Part shown: one piece after another, positions 1 through 12,719 of the stretch
How positions within the stretch are numbered: the first letter of the stretch is position 1
How the letters are laid out: each line of letters begins with the position of its first letter
NCBI GenBank assembly: GCA_021442155.1
Contig: CM038221.1
Span: 46,137,648 to 46,201,647, forward strand
Reading direction: 5' to 3'
Source of the DNA: Cymbidium sinense
Taxonomy: Eukaryota > Streptophyta > Magnoliopsida > Asparagales > Orchidaceae
Length of the DNA: 64,000 nucleotides
Notes under the pieces: model-generated
Told to the model about the DNA's origin: nothing
The model's input: the letters and a program-made list of their open reading frames with translations, nothing else
The model's database searches: none
Translations under genes and position numbers: made by a program

Positions 1-498
1 GCATGACCTAAATCTAAGCAAAGATGGGTATAAGGTTTACCTCTATAAGAGAGGATAAACCACCAGACTGTTAGACTTATAATCACATGGATTGGCAGCC
101 AGCTAACTCCTAATACACTTTAACTCCATGTAGTCTAGTTATATGATTTGCAAGATAGTTAGGCTATTATTTATTTAGAAAGAAACTAAAGTCCTTAAAC
201 TCACTCCCTAAGAGACTAGAGCATGAGTGGTATGAACAATGACTTAGTATAATGAGAAATCTTTTTTAATTTTATTTGATTTTTGACTCATCATTTTGAC
301 AAAGGCTATGAGATTTCTTATGCTTAAATGCATGGAAAAAATGGATTATGGGCCAAATCAGCGGGAAAGAGGTGTTTTCACCACAAAGGAGACATTAAAG
401 GTCAAGCCTTCCCCTATCATGCAAGGATGGAAACTCTCTATTAGCAAGAGTGAAGCAATATGCATGCATAATGTGAGACATACAATATTAAGGGATTA
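1..498 (-). mobile_element. Element B 3' LTR, segment 1 (left edge cut by window)
   Basis: Matches the LTR of element A in the same + strand direction: position 1 corresponds to about 10676, roughly 770 bp inside that LTR. The match ends exactly at 498, where solo LTR S1 begins, and resumes at 8851. By analogy with A this is the U5-side part of a minus-strand 3' LTR. The three segments visible here add up to about 7.1 kb; with the missing 770 bp this gives the 7.9 kb expected of the family. The short ORF at 296-595 crosses the S1 junction and is not a gene. Confidence 0.85.
494..498. repeat. Target-site duplication of S1, left copy
   Basis: GATTA here and GGTTA at 8851-8855 flank S1. They match at four of five bases. 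The uninterrupted site in another LTR copy (around 59830-59845) reads AAGGGGTAGCTAAATC, so joining the flanks restores a continuous LTR. This fits one insertion followed by one point mutation. Confidence 0.75.
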
Positions 499-1139
499 TG
501 TTGACATCACTTTTGAAGTGAGTTTTCAACTTTTTCATTATAGATCTAAGACTCTTATAGACACTAAGATCTCCTTAGTTTTAAGACACTTCTAGTGATT
601 AGGTGAACACTTAACCTAAGCCTAGAGACTTAGAAGGGTTAGCCATAGGGATAGGTCATACCTTAAGGACTTAGGAAAACTTGCATACCCTATAGCCTAA
701 ACCTGATCCATGCCTTCCTTCTCAAACCAAACCTCAAATTCCAATTCATATTCAAAATCCAAACCAAATTTCCAAGACTCATAATCAATCTCATGACCAA
801 ATCCAAACCAAATTTCTGAGACTCATAATCAATCCCATGATCAAATTTAAGCTCAAAATTCTCCATTATGATTGAATTCAAAACCCTTTCTAAGCCCTTT
901 GATTTCATCTTATGGACTTAGCCTTAACCAAATCCAATTAAATCCCAATTCATTTGATTTTCTCAAATATCAATTCAATCTTTCAATCAAACTATCAAAT
1001 TCTAATTCAAATCCAACTTCAAATAATTCAATCCTAAAATCAAATCCAAGTTCCAAAATTCCTTCCTAAGCCATATGACCCATTCTCATGAGCTTAGTCA
1101 AATCTCCACCTAAGTTGTCCCAAACTTGATTAATTTCTT

Positions 1140-1560
1140 TATAAATCAATCACCCCTTCATTTATATTCATAAATATAAATGAAATACATACTCAAATGA
1201 CCAAAACCAAATCAAACTATATCAAACCAAGCCAAGACCCTTCTTAAGCCATATGGATCTACCTTCATAAGCTTAATCAAATCTTAACCCAAATTAACCC
1301 AAAATAAATTAGTTTCTTTATAAATCAATTACTCCTTTCATTTATATTTATAAATATAAATGAAACCCACCTTCAAATAACCAAAATTAAATCAAACTAA
1401 ATTAATTTCCTTCTTAAGCCCTTTTGACCTACATCCATAAGCTTGGTCAAATTTGCTTCTAAATCACTCCAAAATCAAGTTATTTTCTCATGAATCATTT
1501 ATATCTTCATTTATATTCATAAATATAAATGAAATATAAATCCAAATAGCCAAAATCAAA
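1140..1560. repeat. ~165-bp tandem module, three copies, in S1
   Basis: The palindrome-like core TTTATATTCATAAATATAAA recurs at about 1160, 1340 and 1510, each time followed by AAATCAAAC-type sequence and the phrase 'aagccNNNTGACC...CATaAGCTTnGTCAAAT'. The same module is present about three times in B (52480-52950) and S2 (26840-27240) but only once in the LTRs of A (17150-17210; 47155-47215). Confidence 0.7.
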
Positions 1561-1889
1561 CCTAAAATCAAACAAAAATCTAATTTATACCCTTTAAGTC
1601 AATTTCTTGGGCTTAACCAAAATACACCTAAACCAAGTAAAAATGAATGGATTTTCTCTTTATTAAATCATTCCTTCAATCATCTATCCAAATATATTTG
1701 AAACTTATAATTATCGAACCAAACTCAAGTCAACCCAAGTCAAGCCCAAGTTAGCCCTTTTAGCTTGAAAACTTCAAATGCGACAAAGTCCATTGGATTC
1801 CAAATTGATTGCAGTTGGATTTATATTTAAATCATAGGCTCATATATAAGTTTAACTAAACTTGAATCAAGCTAAAACTAAGTCAATTG

Positions 1890-2790
1890 ACCCATTTAGG
1901 TCCACTTGACCCAAAGTGGCCTAAAGGACCCTTTTGAGTCAAGTTCTAATCCATCCCAAATTAGATTGAACCAAGTCCATCCAAGCCTTATATCATAATC
2001 AACAATCACCCTAGGATGATCAATCACCTTGAATTGGGTCAGACCAACTCAACTTGGTCCTTTGACGAAGTCAATTTGGTTGTTTGACCAAGTCAACCTT
2101 TAGGCCAAATGAAACCTAAACTAGCCAAAACTCACCCTACACCAAATTGATTGAAACCACTAATTCACACATACTCATGATCAATGATTGAACATGACTT
2201 GACCCTCAATTGAGCCAAACCAAGTCCAATTGACCATTTGACTAAAGTTGACCCAAATTGGCCTAAAAGGCCAAATGGGTCAAATCATAATCTAACCCAA
2301 ATTGATTGTAACCAATGGCTCAAGTTCATTCCAAATTGATTATTGAACTTGACCAAAGCCATAATTGAGCCTAATTTGACCAACTGGTGAACTTGACCCA
2401 ACCTAGCCCAAATTGACCTAAAGGGTTAAATTAGCCAAAATCTAAATTAAATATAAATTGATTCAAAACAAAATCAATAATCATTTTCAATTAGCCAATT
2501 GAACTTGAACCAACACCCAGCCCAAACCAATTTGGCCAATTTGGTCAAATTGGTCAACTTAGCCCATTTGACCTATATGAATCCAAATGAACTAAAACTC
2601 TTCAAATTGATTGAAACCACTTGAACTAAAACTCTTCAAATCATCATTTGAACCTAACCCAATACCCAGTTTGGTGAATTGGTCAACCCAACCCAACATA
2701 ACCCAATATTAACCCATCCGACCAAATCAAGCCAAAACCCATGAAAACCAACCCATGACCCATTGGAGGCTGACCAAACCCGACCCAAAC
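1890..2790. repeat. GGTCAA/TTGACC-rich repeat block in S1
   Basis: Degenerate tandem units of about 130 bp. They are dominated by TTGACC, AACTTGACC and CCAAATTGATTGAAACC, and by inverted pairs such as TTTGGTCAAATTGGTCAA. Equivalent blocks lie in every long LTR of the window (15760-16620, 27590-28460, 45770-46620, 51300-52130), so the block is part of the LTR and not a separate insertion. Confidence 0.75.
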
Positions 2791-5670
2791 CCATCATGGG
2801 TCAACCTAAAATCAGCCAAAATCCATTTGGAGCCAAGGCCAATGCAAATCCTCCATGGATCCTCTCCCATATTGTATTCTTTCCTCATATGGCAAAGTCC
2901 ACTCTTCATTTCATCTTGGCAGCTCTCACTCATCCAAATGAGGCATCACTTAAGCCACTTAAGCCACCTAAGCCTCCTAAGCCATGCTAGGTCGACCATG
3001 GATCAAAGGGAGGTGTGTTAACTCACCTCCCATGCAAACCTAGCACCCAAGGGACCAAGGAAAGATAATCTGGCCAAATTAACCTTGGACTCTCCTGCCA
3101 TGGCTTCTCCCAATCCAAATGAGCTACGTGGACTTGATGGTGACCACTCCGACGCTTTGGCAGTGGCTGGCCAGCTGAAAAATGGGAAGCAATCTTATCC
3201 ATCCACCTTAGTATACCAGCAGGTATACCTTTTCAATTTTCATGAAAAATGCATCAATTTAAATTATGAGAGCTTCCAAGGGAAAATTTGAGCCTTCTTA
3301 CAATCCTCAGAGTGATCCCAAGCTTCCATCCTTCAACATTTCTCCTCCTCGTTCGAAACCAAAACTGGACACTCAATCTTGATCCTAACTTTTCCAATAC
3401 TCCATATCAATTAGATTCCTCTTACACACACCTTCCACACACATCATCAAAGCCACCCCCAAGTCATTTCCCAAGCTCCAAAGCCACCAGAGGAGGGACT
3501 TCGATCACCACCAAGCTTCAAAGTGATAGAAGTTGATCCACCGAGTGAACTAAGGGAAATTGGCTTGCGTGCTACTTAACAGGGCCTTGTCTCTACTAGA
3601 TAAAGCTACATCCATCAATCCCACCGCTGGTCTTGAGCTCCGGTGAGGTAATTTTTCAAAATCATAGATATAGAAAATTTTTGGTTGGTCCTTTATGAAG
3701 AGAATTTACATGTGAGCCCATCTTAGTAGTTGGAACCTTGTGGATCCCTCGCGTGAAGGTGTGGGTTGATTTTGGAGTGAATCTGAGCTCGGGTGAGCTC
3801 AGGTCACGCAATCCATGGCGGATGGGCTCCGTTGTTCGTTGCTCATGGGAAGGAGGATCACGAGCTATCTATTCTGTGTGATTGGAATGGACGGCTCTAA
3901 TCAGATCATGCTAGATCCATCCATTTTCTCCTTTTATTCCACCTGATTGATCCGCGTCATCCAATTCGAGATCAGACGGTGGAGATCAAGACCGCGTCCA
4001 CCGCCAGTTGACTCAGCGCACGGATGTGACAACATAAATAGCTAATCTCACACTATCACATGAAAAGTGTGCCATGTCAGCGCGCCACATAGTGCCAACA
4101 AGATTAGGTTTAATTAAGGCTAATTAATGTGTTTTAAGGCTAAAACTTCCATAATTCATTACTAATTATGGAAAATCTAAAAAATATAAATAATGACTCA
4201 TTTTAAAGTTATTTCAGAGGGGAATCCATTAAATTTATCCTTACTTAACTTTGAATGATAATTTTGGCTTAATTAAAGTTTAATTAAAATTTTAATTAGC
4301 CTAATTACTTCTTAATTAATTAACCAGTCAATTTCAAACTTCCTGAGAATGTTTAGGGGGATGACCTCTACATCCCTTAGTTTTCTTGGAATTTATTGGT
4401 TGATTAATTAGGAAAATTGATTGTTTAAGCCCTATTTATATTTTTAACTTAATTAAGTGATAATTAAGCATTTAAATAGTAATTAATCAATAAATTGGAC
4501 CCCTTAGTCACTGTTGAATAGTGGGGAGACATAGGGAATTGGATTGGGACCTCCCTCCTAATCTTTCCCCTAAGTTACCTTCTCTTTTTCAACCAAAATG
4601 CTAATTAAGGATTAATTAACTAATTAATGGCTTAATTTGTTAAATTGAAACTCAAATCATGCCAAATGATATTTAATTGAATGAGAGGGCTTATGGAATT
4701 AGGTTGTGACCTCTTTCCCAACCTCTTCCTCTTAAGCCCATTTCATTTAAAAGGATAATTAATTAAGTTTGGTAATTAAGTAAAGAGGAATGGATTAATA
4801 GAATAATGACTTAATTAACCTAATTAAAGGAGTAGTTGCTTCTGATTTTCTTTAATTGACCCATGGTAGACCTTTAGGTGTTAAATAACCTAAAAAGAGC
4901 TAATGAAATTATGGTTAGCTCACATGTATGGAAAAATCATAAAAGTACTTAAGTGAGTATCTTAAGCTTAGTTAATCAATAATTGTGAGCTAATTGAATT
5001 AGGCCCCTCTCATTTCATAGGAGCATTTCTATTTACTTTTCAATTTATTTGCATATTACATTGGCTCATAATAATTTAATTAATCATCTTAAGATAACAT
5101 AGGTAAGGGTTTAATTAATTGATCTAATTTATACATTAACCTAATTAATCCATTAAATCAATGTAATTACTTTTTATTAAATCAAATTAACTCACACATG
5201 GAATGGGATTAGGAATAGCAAACCTTTCTCACATTTCTTAAATCAAATCAAACATGAAATTAAAAATGACATTAAGAAATTCTTGTTTTTTTAAGTGAAC
5301 TTATTTAATATGATTGCTCTTAAGAGTTAATTAGATTGACTAAAATCATGTGCTTATGTCCCATTATTTATTTTTAATAATATTAAATATTGTATGTCAC
5401 TTGATTCATGCATTCATCTCTTGCAAAATTAACTAAATTAAATGGTTTCCTTTATGTCAAGCTTGGATGTGTTGATTTAAATTAATATATGTGGGGCTAT
5501 TATCACTATTAAATCCACATCTACTTTTCAAAAGTTATAAATGAATGATTATAAATGTTATGAATGTTAGTTATAAATGCATAGGAGATGCATGTGATTA
5601 TAACTTAAGTGTATGAAGTGAAGTTTCTTTTCTTTTATTCATGTATGGATTTATGTAAGTAAGAATGTTA

Positions 5671-5760
5671 ATGGGTATATAGCTTGGACATCCTGGCATA
5701 CGATGCTTTAGTTAGCCCCAAGGAGGTCATTTGATTACCTCTTTGGTTTAACATGTCCAT
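5671..5760 (+). repeat. ~95-bp LTR block, S1 copy 1
   Basis: Begins ATGGGTATATAG and contains TGGACATCC, a GCTTTAGTTAGCCCCAAGG core, AGGTCATTTGATTACCT and a GGTTTAACATG end. Related single copies occur in the other LTRs (31340-31435, 12720-12812, 42785-42885, 48503-48590). Here it is the first of three. Confidence 0.8.
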
Positions 5761-5899
5761 TTGATTTCATTCTTACATACTTCAATACTAGAATTTAGAT
5801 AAGACTTTATTCCATATGCATAAATATTTCAAAAGTATAACCTTAGCACAAATTTTCCATTCTTGTAGTTGTTTGTACATTCATGTGTATTTAAGAGTA

Positions 5900-5990
5900 A
5901 TGGGTATATCTAGTCTGGATAGTCTGGGGATGCAAGGCTTTAAGTAGCCCCAAGGAGGTCTTTACCTTACTCCCCTGGTTTAACAATGGT
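5900..5990 (+). repeat. ~95-bp LTR block, S1 copy 2
   Basis: Same order of motifs as the first copy: ATGGGTATAT, TCTGGATAGTC, GGCTTTAAGTAGCCCCAAGG, AGGTC and GGTTTAACAATG. It lies about 230 bp after the first copy. The sequence before it (TTCATGTGTAT) is also repeated, so the duplicated unit is larger than the block itself. Confidence 0.8.
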
Positions 5991-6172
5991 GAAGTGCCCA
6001 CTTAAAACTTTTATATATTTGAAAGTGTATATAGATAATGAATGAAAATCCCCATTTTCTACTAAGAAAGGCATGCATTCATATATGTTCAAGTGATTGA
6101 ATCAATTGATCACATGGTTTAAGGCTTTCTTTCTTATATTCATGTGTATAAGCTTACATATGTTTGAATGTA

Positions 6173-6265
6173 ATGGGTATATAGTTTGGACATCCCTAGA
6201 ACACAAGGGTTTAGCTAGCCCTAAGGAGGTCATTTGATTACCTCACTTCCCTGGTTAATAATGAC
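6173..6265 (+). repeat. ~95-bp LTR block, S1 copy 3
   Basis: Third copy, with ATGGGTATATAG, TTGGACATCCC, GGTTTAGCTAGCCCTAAGG, AGGTCATTTGATTACCT and CCTGGTTAATAATG. It is about 270 bp after copy 2. The two extra units account for most of the extra length of S1. Confidence 0.8.
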
Positions 6266-7430
6266 ACACACCTATTTAATTTCATTCCTATATATTTTTA
6301 TATGAGAATTTATATAGAGTTTTAAATTAATATGATAAAATGATTCAATCAAATGAAACATCTAAATTACAAAAGTACATGTTTACATCCATCATTTAAT
6401 TGTGCTAAAATATATTGCATGTATAAGTATGCTTTGATTTAACCATGTGCATATTACATATGATGGAAAGAAATTAATGCACATGTGTCATATGATAGTA
6501 ATTAACTCTAATTAATCTTAAGATGCCTTTCTTATTGAATGAGTTCATTTAAAGTGAACCTAAACTTAGGATTAATTTAAAACATATAATAAGCCATTCA
6601 CTAAAGAGAATTCATAAATTAATATGCCTTAGATGTGACTTAAGGTAGGGATAAAAGAGAGCAATCCTCTCATTTCTTCTCTTTATAACACTTAGTTGTT
6701 AAGTGTAAGTCAATGGAATAAAAGAAAATGCTAAGTAAAATTTTCAAATTAATTAAAGCACTTAAAGTAAAATCAACCTCTTAAATTAAATTCCTTTCAT
6801 ACTTAGAAAATCATAACAAAGCCTAGTTAAGGCATACCACACAAGCCTTAATACACACACTTTAGAAGCAAGTCATAACTTCTAGCTTTATGTTAGGGTG
6901 GTGCATGGAGTGATGCATGTTTAGTTTTATGATGTATTATTATTGACTGATGTTAGGGTGTATGCTTCGTAGACTGGATGGTAGGCTGTGATCAGCTTAA
7001 TTATATTTTATGCAAGAGATTGTGTTTAAGTGGTGCTTAAAATAAATATAAATGCTCTGTTGGCAGGTTACTTAACCCCTAAGCATAATCTAAATTAGGA
7101 CAGGTGGGCTTGGTTACCTATGTGCAGGGTGCTAAGTCTAAATTATTCATATAACTGCTTGGGTTGTATGGTGTGTTTAGCTAATACTTATTTTGTAGGT
7201 GTATTTAGATTTACTTTCCCTTTTTAATGTAATTTTGTATTAGAAATTAGGATTAGTATTATGGGGGATTATGATGAGCAGTGATACAAAGCTTTTGTCC
7301 TAGGAGGCCCTGTGATGCCTTTGAAGCAAGCACATCCAAATGAAGAAATGAAGGAGATATGAAGAATGAAGATAAGAAGACCCATAACATTTATTCATTT
7401 ATGAATTATAATTATTCTTTCATATCCCAC

Positions 7431-7455
7431 GTTGTATAAGGGTAGAGCTTGGCTA
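7431..7455 (+). promoter_or_regulatory. Candidate LTR promoter (TATA-like), S1
   Basis: GTTGTATAAGGGTAGAGC is kept in all six LTR copies where this position is present, within otherwise diverged AT-rich surroundings. It is followed by a conserved GC-richer block (CTACCCA, then GGGTTGTACGGTGG and CCGACCAC). In S3 the motif is a perfect TATATAAGG. It lies about 1.4 kb from the U5 end, a plausible place for a start site within a giant LTR. The assignment as promoter is inference. Confidence 0.4.
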
Positions 7456-8850
7456 CCCATTTTCTCTTTTCGGGTTGTACGGTGGCATCCGACCACACTA
7501 GCCTTTTATTCTTTTGAACTAGATTTATAAAATGCTTGATGTTATGTTTAAATTATGTAATAGAAATAACATGCCTTTTTCTAGTTTCTTTATGAATGAT
7601 GATTTAATGTGTGGCATAGATCCGATTAGGATCTTAGAAAAAAAATTAAAATTTTCTACCCCAACTACAACTTGTAACTAAATTTTCTAAATAACTCAAG
7701 ATAATTAAAATATTTAGCAACCCCTTAGCTGAATGTTATATGTTTAATATCATGCATTCATATTGCTTCACTCTTTCTAAGAGAGGGTTTCCATCCTTGC
7801 ATGATAGGAGAAGATTTGATCTTTGAGGGTCTTCTCTATGGTGGAAAACACTTTTTTCTCTTTGATTTGGCCAATAACCTCATTTTATCATGCATTTAGA
7901 CATATAAAAAATCCTATGGCCTTTGTCAAAATGAAGAGTCCAAAATCAAGTAAAAATTAAAAAGATTTGCATTAAACTAAGTCATTTCTTATACAACTCT
8001 TACTGTAGTCTCTTAGGGAATAAGTTTAAAGAATTTAATCCTATTCTAAATAATAATAACCCAATTATCTTGCAAAATTATATGACTTACCAATATGGTT
8101 TTAAAGCGTAGGGGGAGTTAGCTGGCTGCCACTCCAAGAGGTTATAAGTCAAGTAGTCAGGTGATTTTACTCTCTCTTGTGGAGGTAAATAATATACCCA
8201 TCTTCGATTAGATTTAGGTCATGCTTTTGCCCTTGCTAAAGCTCCCTAAATTTAGAATCTGAGGTGGTTATCTCCTTCGGGATACAAGCATAAATCTTCA
8301 CCTCTTAGGCATTTCTATAATATTGTATTATGGTATTATAAGTCCTAGCTTTCTAAAAAAATTTCAACTCAAACAAATAATTCTCCTCAATTTCAAACAC
8401 ATAAAGAACAACCATAGGGTAGATTGGAATGCACACTAGGCTTCTTAGTAACATGAGCATTCCTTGCTCATCTCCTTTGACTTCAATACCAAGTATCTCC
8501 TTTTGATCCATCACATTTGATTTTTCAAACATAGCCAATTTATTAATAATAATACTCCTGAAATCTTTGGAGACAATAATTGTCTACTTTAATCAAGAGT
8601 ATTACTAAGGAACTCACCTTCCTTAAGATGTAATTAACTATGGGGGCTTACCCCCATAGGGAACTTTAGAACCTGATTTAATATAAATCCTACTTTATTC
8701 ATCCATATAAAGTAGGTGAAAATTCTTTGGTATATTCAAAGACCCATCATGCCTTAGGAGTCCTTATTAAGTGAATAGGTCCACTAAAGGGTGATGCCTC
8801 TATCTTTGAGATAATGGTGTCCCATATACATATCAAAAATAAATACCACA

Positions 8851-9908
8851 GGTTACTAAATCTTTTAATTATCTTAACTATTCTTTAGACTTTATATGAG
8901 GTTATGAGTTATTTAAAACTTTAGTTATGAGTTATAGTTGGGTAAAAGATTTTTTTTTCTGAAGAGCCTAATCATATCCAGGCCACACATTAATGAATCA
9001 TTCATAAAGAAACTTGGAAAAGCATGCTATTTTTATTGCACATTTAAACAGAACGACAATTAATTTTATAAATCTAACGTAAAAGAATAAGAGGCTGGTG
9101 CGGTCGAGGACCATCGTATAACCCGAAAAGAGAAGATGGGTAGCCAAACTCTACCCTTATACAACTTAGAATATGAAAGAAAAATTACAATTTATAAATG
9201 TTAAATGCTAGGGGGGGGGGTCTTTAAATCTTCATTCTTCATGTCTCACCCATCTTTGATTTGGATGTACTCGCTTCAAAAGCATCACAGGGCCTCCCAG
9301 GACAAAGCTTTCTAGCGACTGATCATCCTAATCCCTAATAGTACTAATCCTAATTCCTAATTTGAAATTACATTAAAAGTAGGAAAAGTAAATCTAACTA
9401 CACTAGCAAAATAAGTGTTAGCTAAACACACATACAATCCCAAGCAGTTATAAAAATATAATTTAGACTTAGCACCCTACATGTGGGTAACCAAGCCCAC
9501 CTATCCTAACTTAGATTATGCTTATCGGTTTAAGCAGCTTGTAAAGAGAGCATTTATATTTATTTTTAAGCACCCCTTAAGCACAATTCCCTACAAAAAT
9601 ATGATTAGACTAATCATGACATAACATCAAGTCTACGAAATATACAGCATAACATCTAGTTTAAAATAATACATCATAAAAGAAAATATACATCATGCCA
9701 TACACCACCCTAACATAAAGATAGAAGTGGTTACTTAGTTCTTATTTATGTTTATTAAGGCTTGTATGGTATGTCCTAACTAGGCATTATGGTTATGATT
9801 TTCTAAATATGAAAGGATGTTTAATCATAAGAGGTTGCTTTCACTTTATGTGGTTTAAATGATTTGATAATTTTTAGTTAGTGTTTTCTTTTATTTCATT
9901 TGACCTAC
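8851..9908 (-). mobile_element. Element B 3' LTR, segment 2
   Basis: Continuation of segment 1 across S1. It carries the conserved TATA-like motif on the minus strand (CCTTATA at 9155-9161), preceded in transcription direction by a run of ten C (G run at 9211-9220). It ends at the CCTAC target site, where element A begins. Sequence continuity with 47881 onward is clear when compared with 60850-60920. Confidence 0.88.
9904..9908. repeat. Target-site duplication of element A, left copy
   Basis: CCTAC immediately precedes the LTR at 9909 and recurs exactly at 47881-47885 directly after the other LTR. The perfect 5-bp match 38 kb apart proves that 9909-47880 entered as one element. Confidence 0.93.
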
Positions 9909-11469
9909 TATGGTGAAAATTTATCTTTAGAATTCTTCATCTAATCTTTCTAAAGGAAAAAATAAATAAATGAATAACCAAGAAATATTTTCAAAACACT
10001 TCTTATGTTGGACACCACACAGATTCGCAGATGTTCTTATTAGGATGATCGGGTAGGGCATTAAGGAATGATGTACTATCTCGATAGACAGAAGTCACCA
10101 TCCTACAAATGGACTTAAGCACCTTAATAAGGACTCCCAATGACTATGGGTCTTCGAAATGTATCAAAGATTCTTCCCCCACTTTACATGGAAAAGTAAA
10201 GTAGGGTTTATTTTAAACTAGATTCATTAAATTCCCTATAGAGGCAAGCAACCAAAGTTAATTACATCATAAGGAATGAGATTCCTTAAGAATACTCTCT
10301 ATTAAGGTAAATGATCATTATTTCCAAAGATTTCAAAGATAAGACTATCAATCAATTAGTTTATCTTTAGAAGATCAAGTGGGATTGATCAAGAGGAGGG
10401 AGTTATTATCGAAGCCAAAGGAAGATAAGTAGGGGATGCTTATAATACAAGGAAGCCAAGTAAGCATCCCAAACTATCCTATGATTGGGCTTTATATTTT
10501 TAAAATTGAAGTGATTTATTTATTTGAGTTAAATTTTTATTAGAAATCTAGGGCTTATAATTCCATAACACAAGATTGTGGAAATGCCTAAGAGGTGAGG
10601 ATTTATGCTTATAGCCTGCAAAGGGAAGTAGCAACCTCTGAACCTAAATCTAGAGAGCTTTGGCGAGGGCCAAAAGCATGACCTAAATCTAAGGTGAAAA
10701 TGAGTATTTAGTTTATCTTTACAAAAGAGGATAAACCACCTGATTGTTGGACTTACAACTACCTAGGGGTGGCCGCCAACTGACTCCCCCAATGATTTTA
10801 AATACATGTAGGCAAGTCATATGCTTTTGCAAGATAGCTAGACTATTATTTATTTAGAAAGAGACTAAGTCCTTAAACACACTCCTAAGAGACTAGATCA
10901 TGTAGGGAATGATTAATGACTTAAATCTAATGCAAATTTTTATTATATTTTATTTTCATTTTGGATAATTCATTTGACACAGGCTTTAGGATTCATATGC
11001 CTAATGCACGAGAAATTAGATTATGGGCCAAAATCAGCAAGAAAGGAGGTGTGTTTCCACCGTGGCTCTCAAAGGTTAAGCCGAGTTCTCTGGCAAAGGT
11101 GGAAGCCCTCCATAACAAGAGTGAGATAAGATACTTTTTATGCAAGATGTGAAAATATACAACATCCAGCTAAGAGATCGCCAAATGTTTTATTTTATTT
11201 TACAACCTAGGCTATAGGTGAGATTATGAGTTATTTATTTTTAATTTGAATTGATTAGTTAGAAATAAAATTTATTTTTCTAAGAGCCTAATCTTCATCC
11301 AGGCCATACAACAAAGCAAGGAAGAAATTAAGAAAAAATATTCCATCTTAATGCACAAGCTAAACAAACATCAAATAATTTATAAAGCCAACGCAAAAGA
11401 ATAAGAGACCATTTATGGTCGGGCTCCACCATACAAACCTGAAAGAAAATTGGGTAGCCGAGCTCTACA

Positions 11470-11476
11470 CTTATAC
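11470..11476 (-). promoter_or_regulatory. Candidate TATA-like motif, A 3' LTR
   Basis: On the minus strand reads GTATAAG within TTGTATAAGTGTAGAGC. A polypurine tract (minus-strand GAAGAAA repeats, 11535-11620) lies on its upstream side. It is equivalent to the motif at 7435-7440. Function inferred from conservation only. Confidence 0.35.
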
Positions 11477-12719
11477 AACCTGGATTAAAAATGAATAAAT
11501 TACAATCAAGAAGAAATTCATGTTATGGGGGGGTCTTCATTCTTCATTTCTTCATTCTTTTTTCTTCTTTCTATTTTCTTTTTTCTTTTTTCTTCTTTCT
11601 TCTTTCCTCTTTTGGTTGGTTGGAATGTGGTTGCTCCAAAGGATTCACATGATACATAAGACATAGCCTTATGACTAATGTTCATCCTAATCCCCCATAA
11701 CAATCATTCCAAATCCTAATTATAAAATTACATGAAAATAGGAAAAAGTTATAACCTATAAAATAGAGATTAGCTAAAAAAACCACATAATCCCAAGAAT
11801 GTATATGAATAAATTGGACTTAGCACCCCACACATGGGTAACCAAGTCCACCTAGCCTATTTTGGATTATGCTTAGGGGTATAAGTAACCTACACAATAA
11901 AAAAGTATTTATATTTTTATTATATCACCCCTTAAGGACAATCCCCTGCAAAAAATAATGATTGGACTAAGATCATCCTACCATTCAGTCTATGCACATA
12001 CACCCTAACATCCAGACTAAAACATCACATCATAAAATAAAAGCAAGCATAAAACCATGCACCACTTTAACGTAGAACTAGAAATGGTGACTTAGCTTAA
12101 TGTGTGTGCCATTTAAGGTTTGTGTGATATGTCTTAGCTAAGCATTAAGTTTAGAGATTTCTAAGTATGAGGAGTTCAACTTAGAGGGTGGTTTCATTTA
12201 AGTGGTTTAGTTGATTTGGTTAAGTTTTATTTCATGATTTGATTTGGTTTGAATGAACATACAATTAATTACTAAGTGTTGTAAAGAGAGGAAAATAGAA
12301 GAGGACTTCTCTTTCCTCCCTACCTTAAGTAATTTCTAAAGTTAATTCATTAATGGTTTTTTGTTTAGTGAATGTTTTATTATGTGTTTTAATTAATCTT
12401 AAGTTTATATTTTTCCCTAAATAAACCTATTCCAAGAGAAAGGCATTTTAAGATTAAGTGAATTACTATCACAAAACACACAACACTTTATTTCTTTCCA
12501 ACATGTGTAACATGCATATGGATGAATCCTAAGCATAGCTATACATGCAAATGGAAGTGTTAGCACACCTTAATGATGAATGCTAAGAGAGTTTATTTAA
12601 GAAAAACTTGGAATGTTTCATGTATGCATTTTTTTGTTAAGTAGAAAAGAGGGATTCTTTTATCCATTATTCATATGCACATTTACCTGTATGAAAGACA
12701 TAAGTGAGTATGACGCCAT

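Larger units (their letters stand above)
499..8850 (+). mobile_element. Solo LTR S1, complete (8352 bp)
   Basis: A full-length LTR with no internal region, inserted in the 3' LTR of element B. It starts TGTTGACATC and ends AATACCACA, has TG...CA termini and is bordered by the GATTA/GGTTA duplication. Its body is the reverse complement of the A and B LTRs, so its transcription direction is plus. A solo LTR normally arises by recombination between the two LTRs of a complete element. It is about 400 bp longer than the others, largely because a ~95-bp block with its flanks is present three times (5671-6265). All ORFs inside it (for example 2755-3021, 3085-3291, 8353-8538) are short, lack homology to known domains and are not shared as open frames by sister copies. 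Confidence 0.9.

Noticed and set aside
2755..3291. Overlapping small ORFs in S1 (2755-3021, 2763-2990, 3085-3291)
   Set aside because: They lie at the end of the GGTCAA block, are not open in other LTR copies and resemble no known protein.
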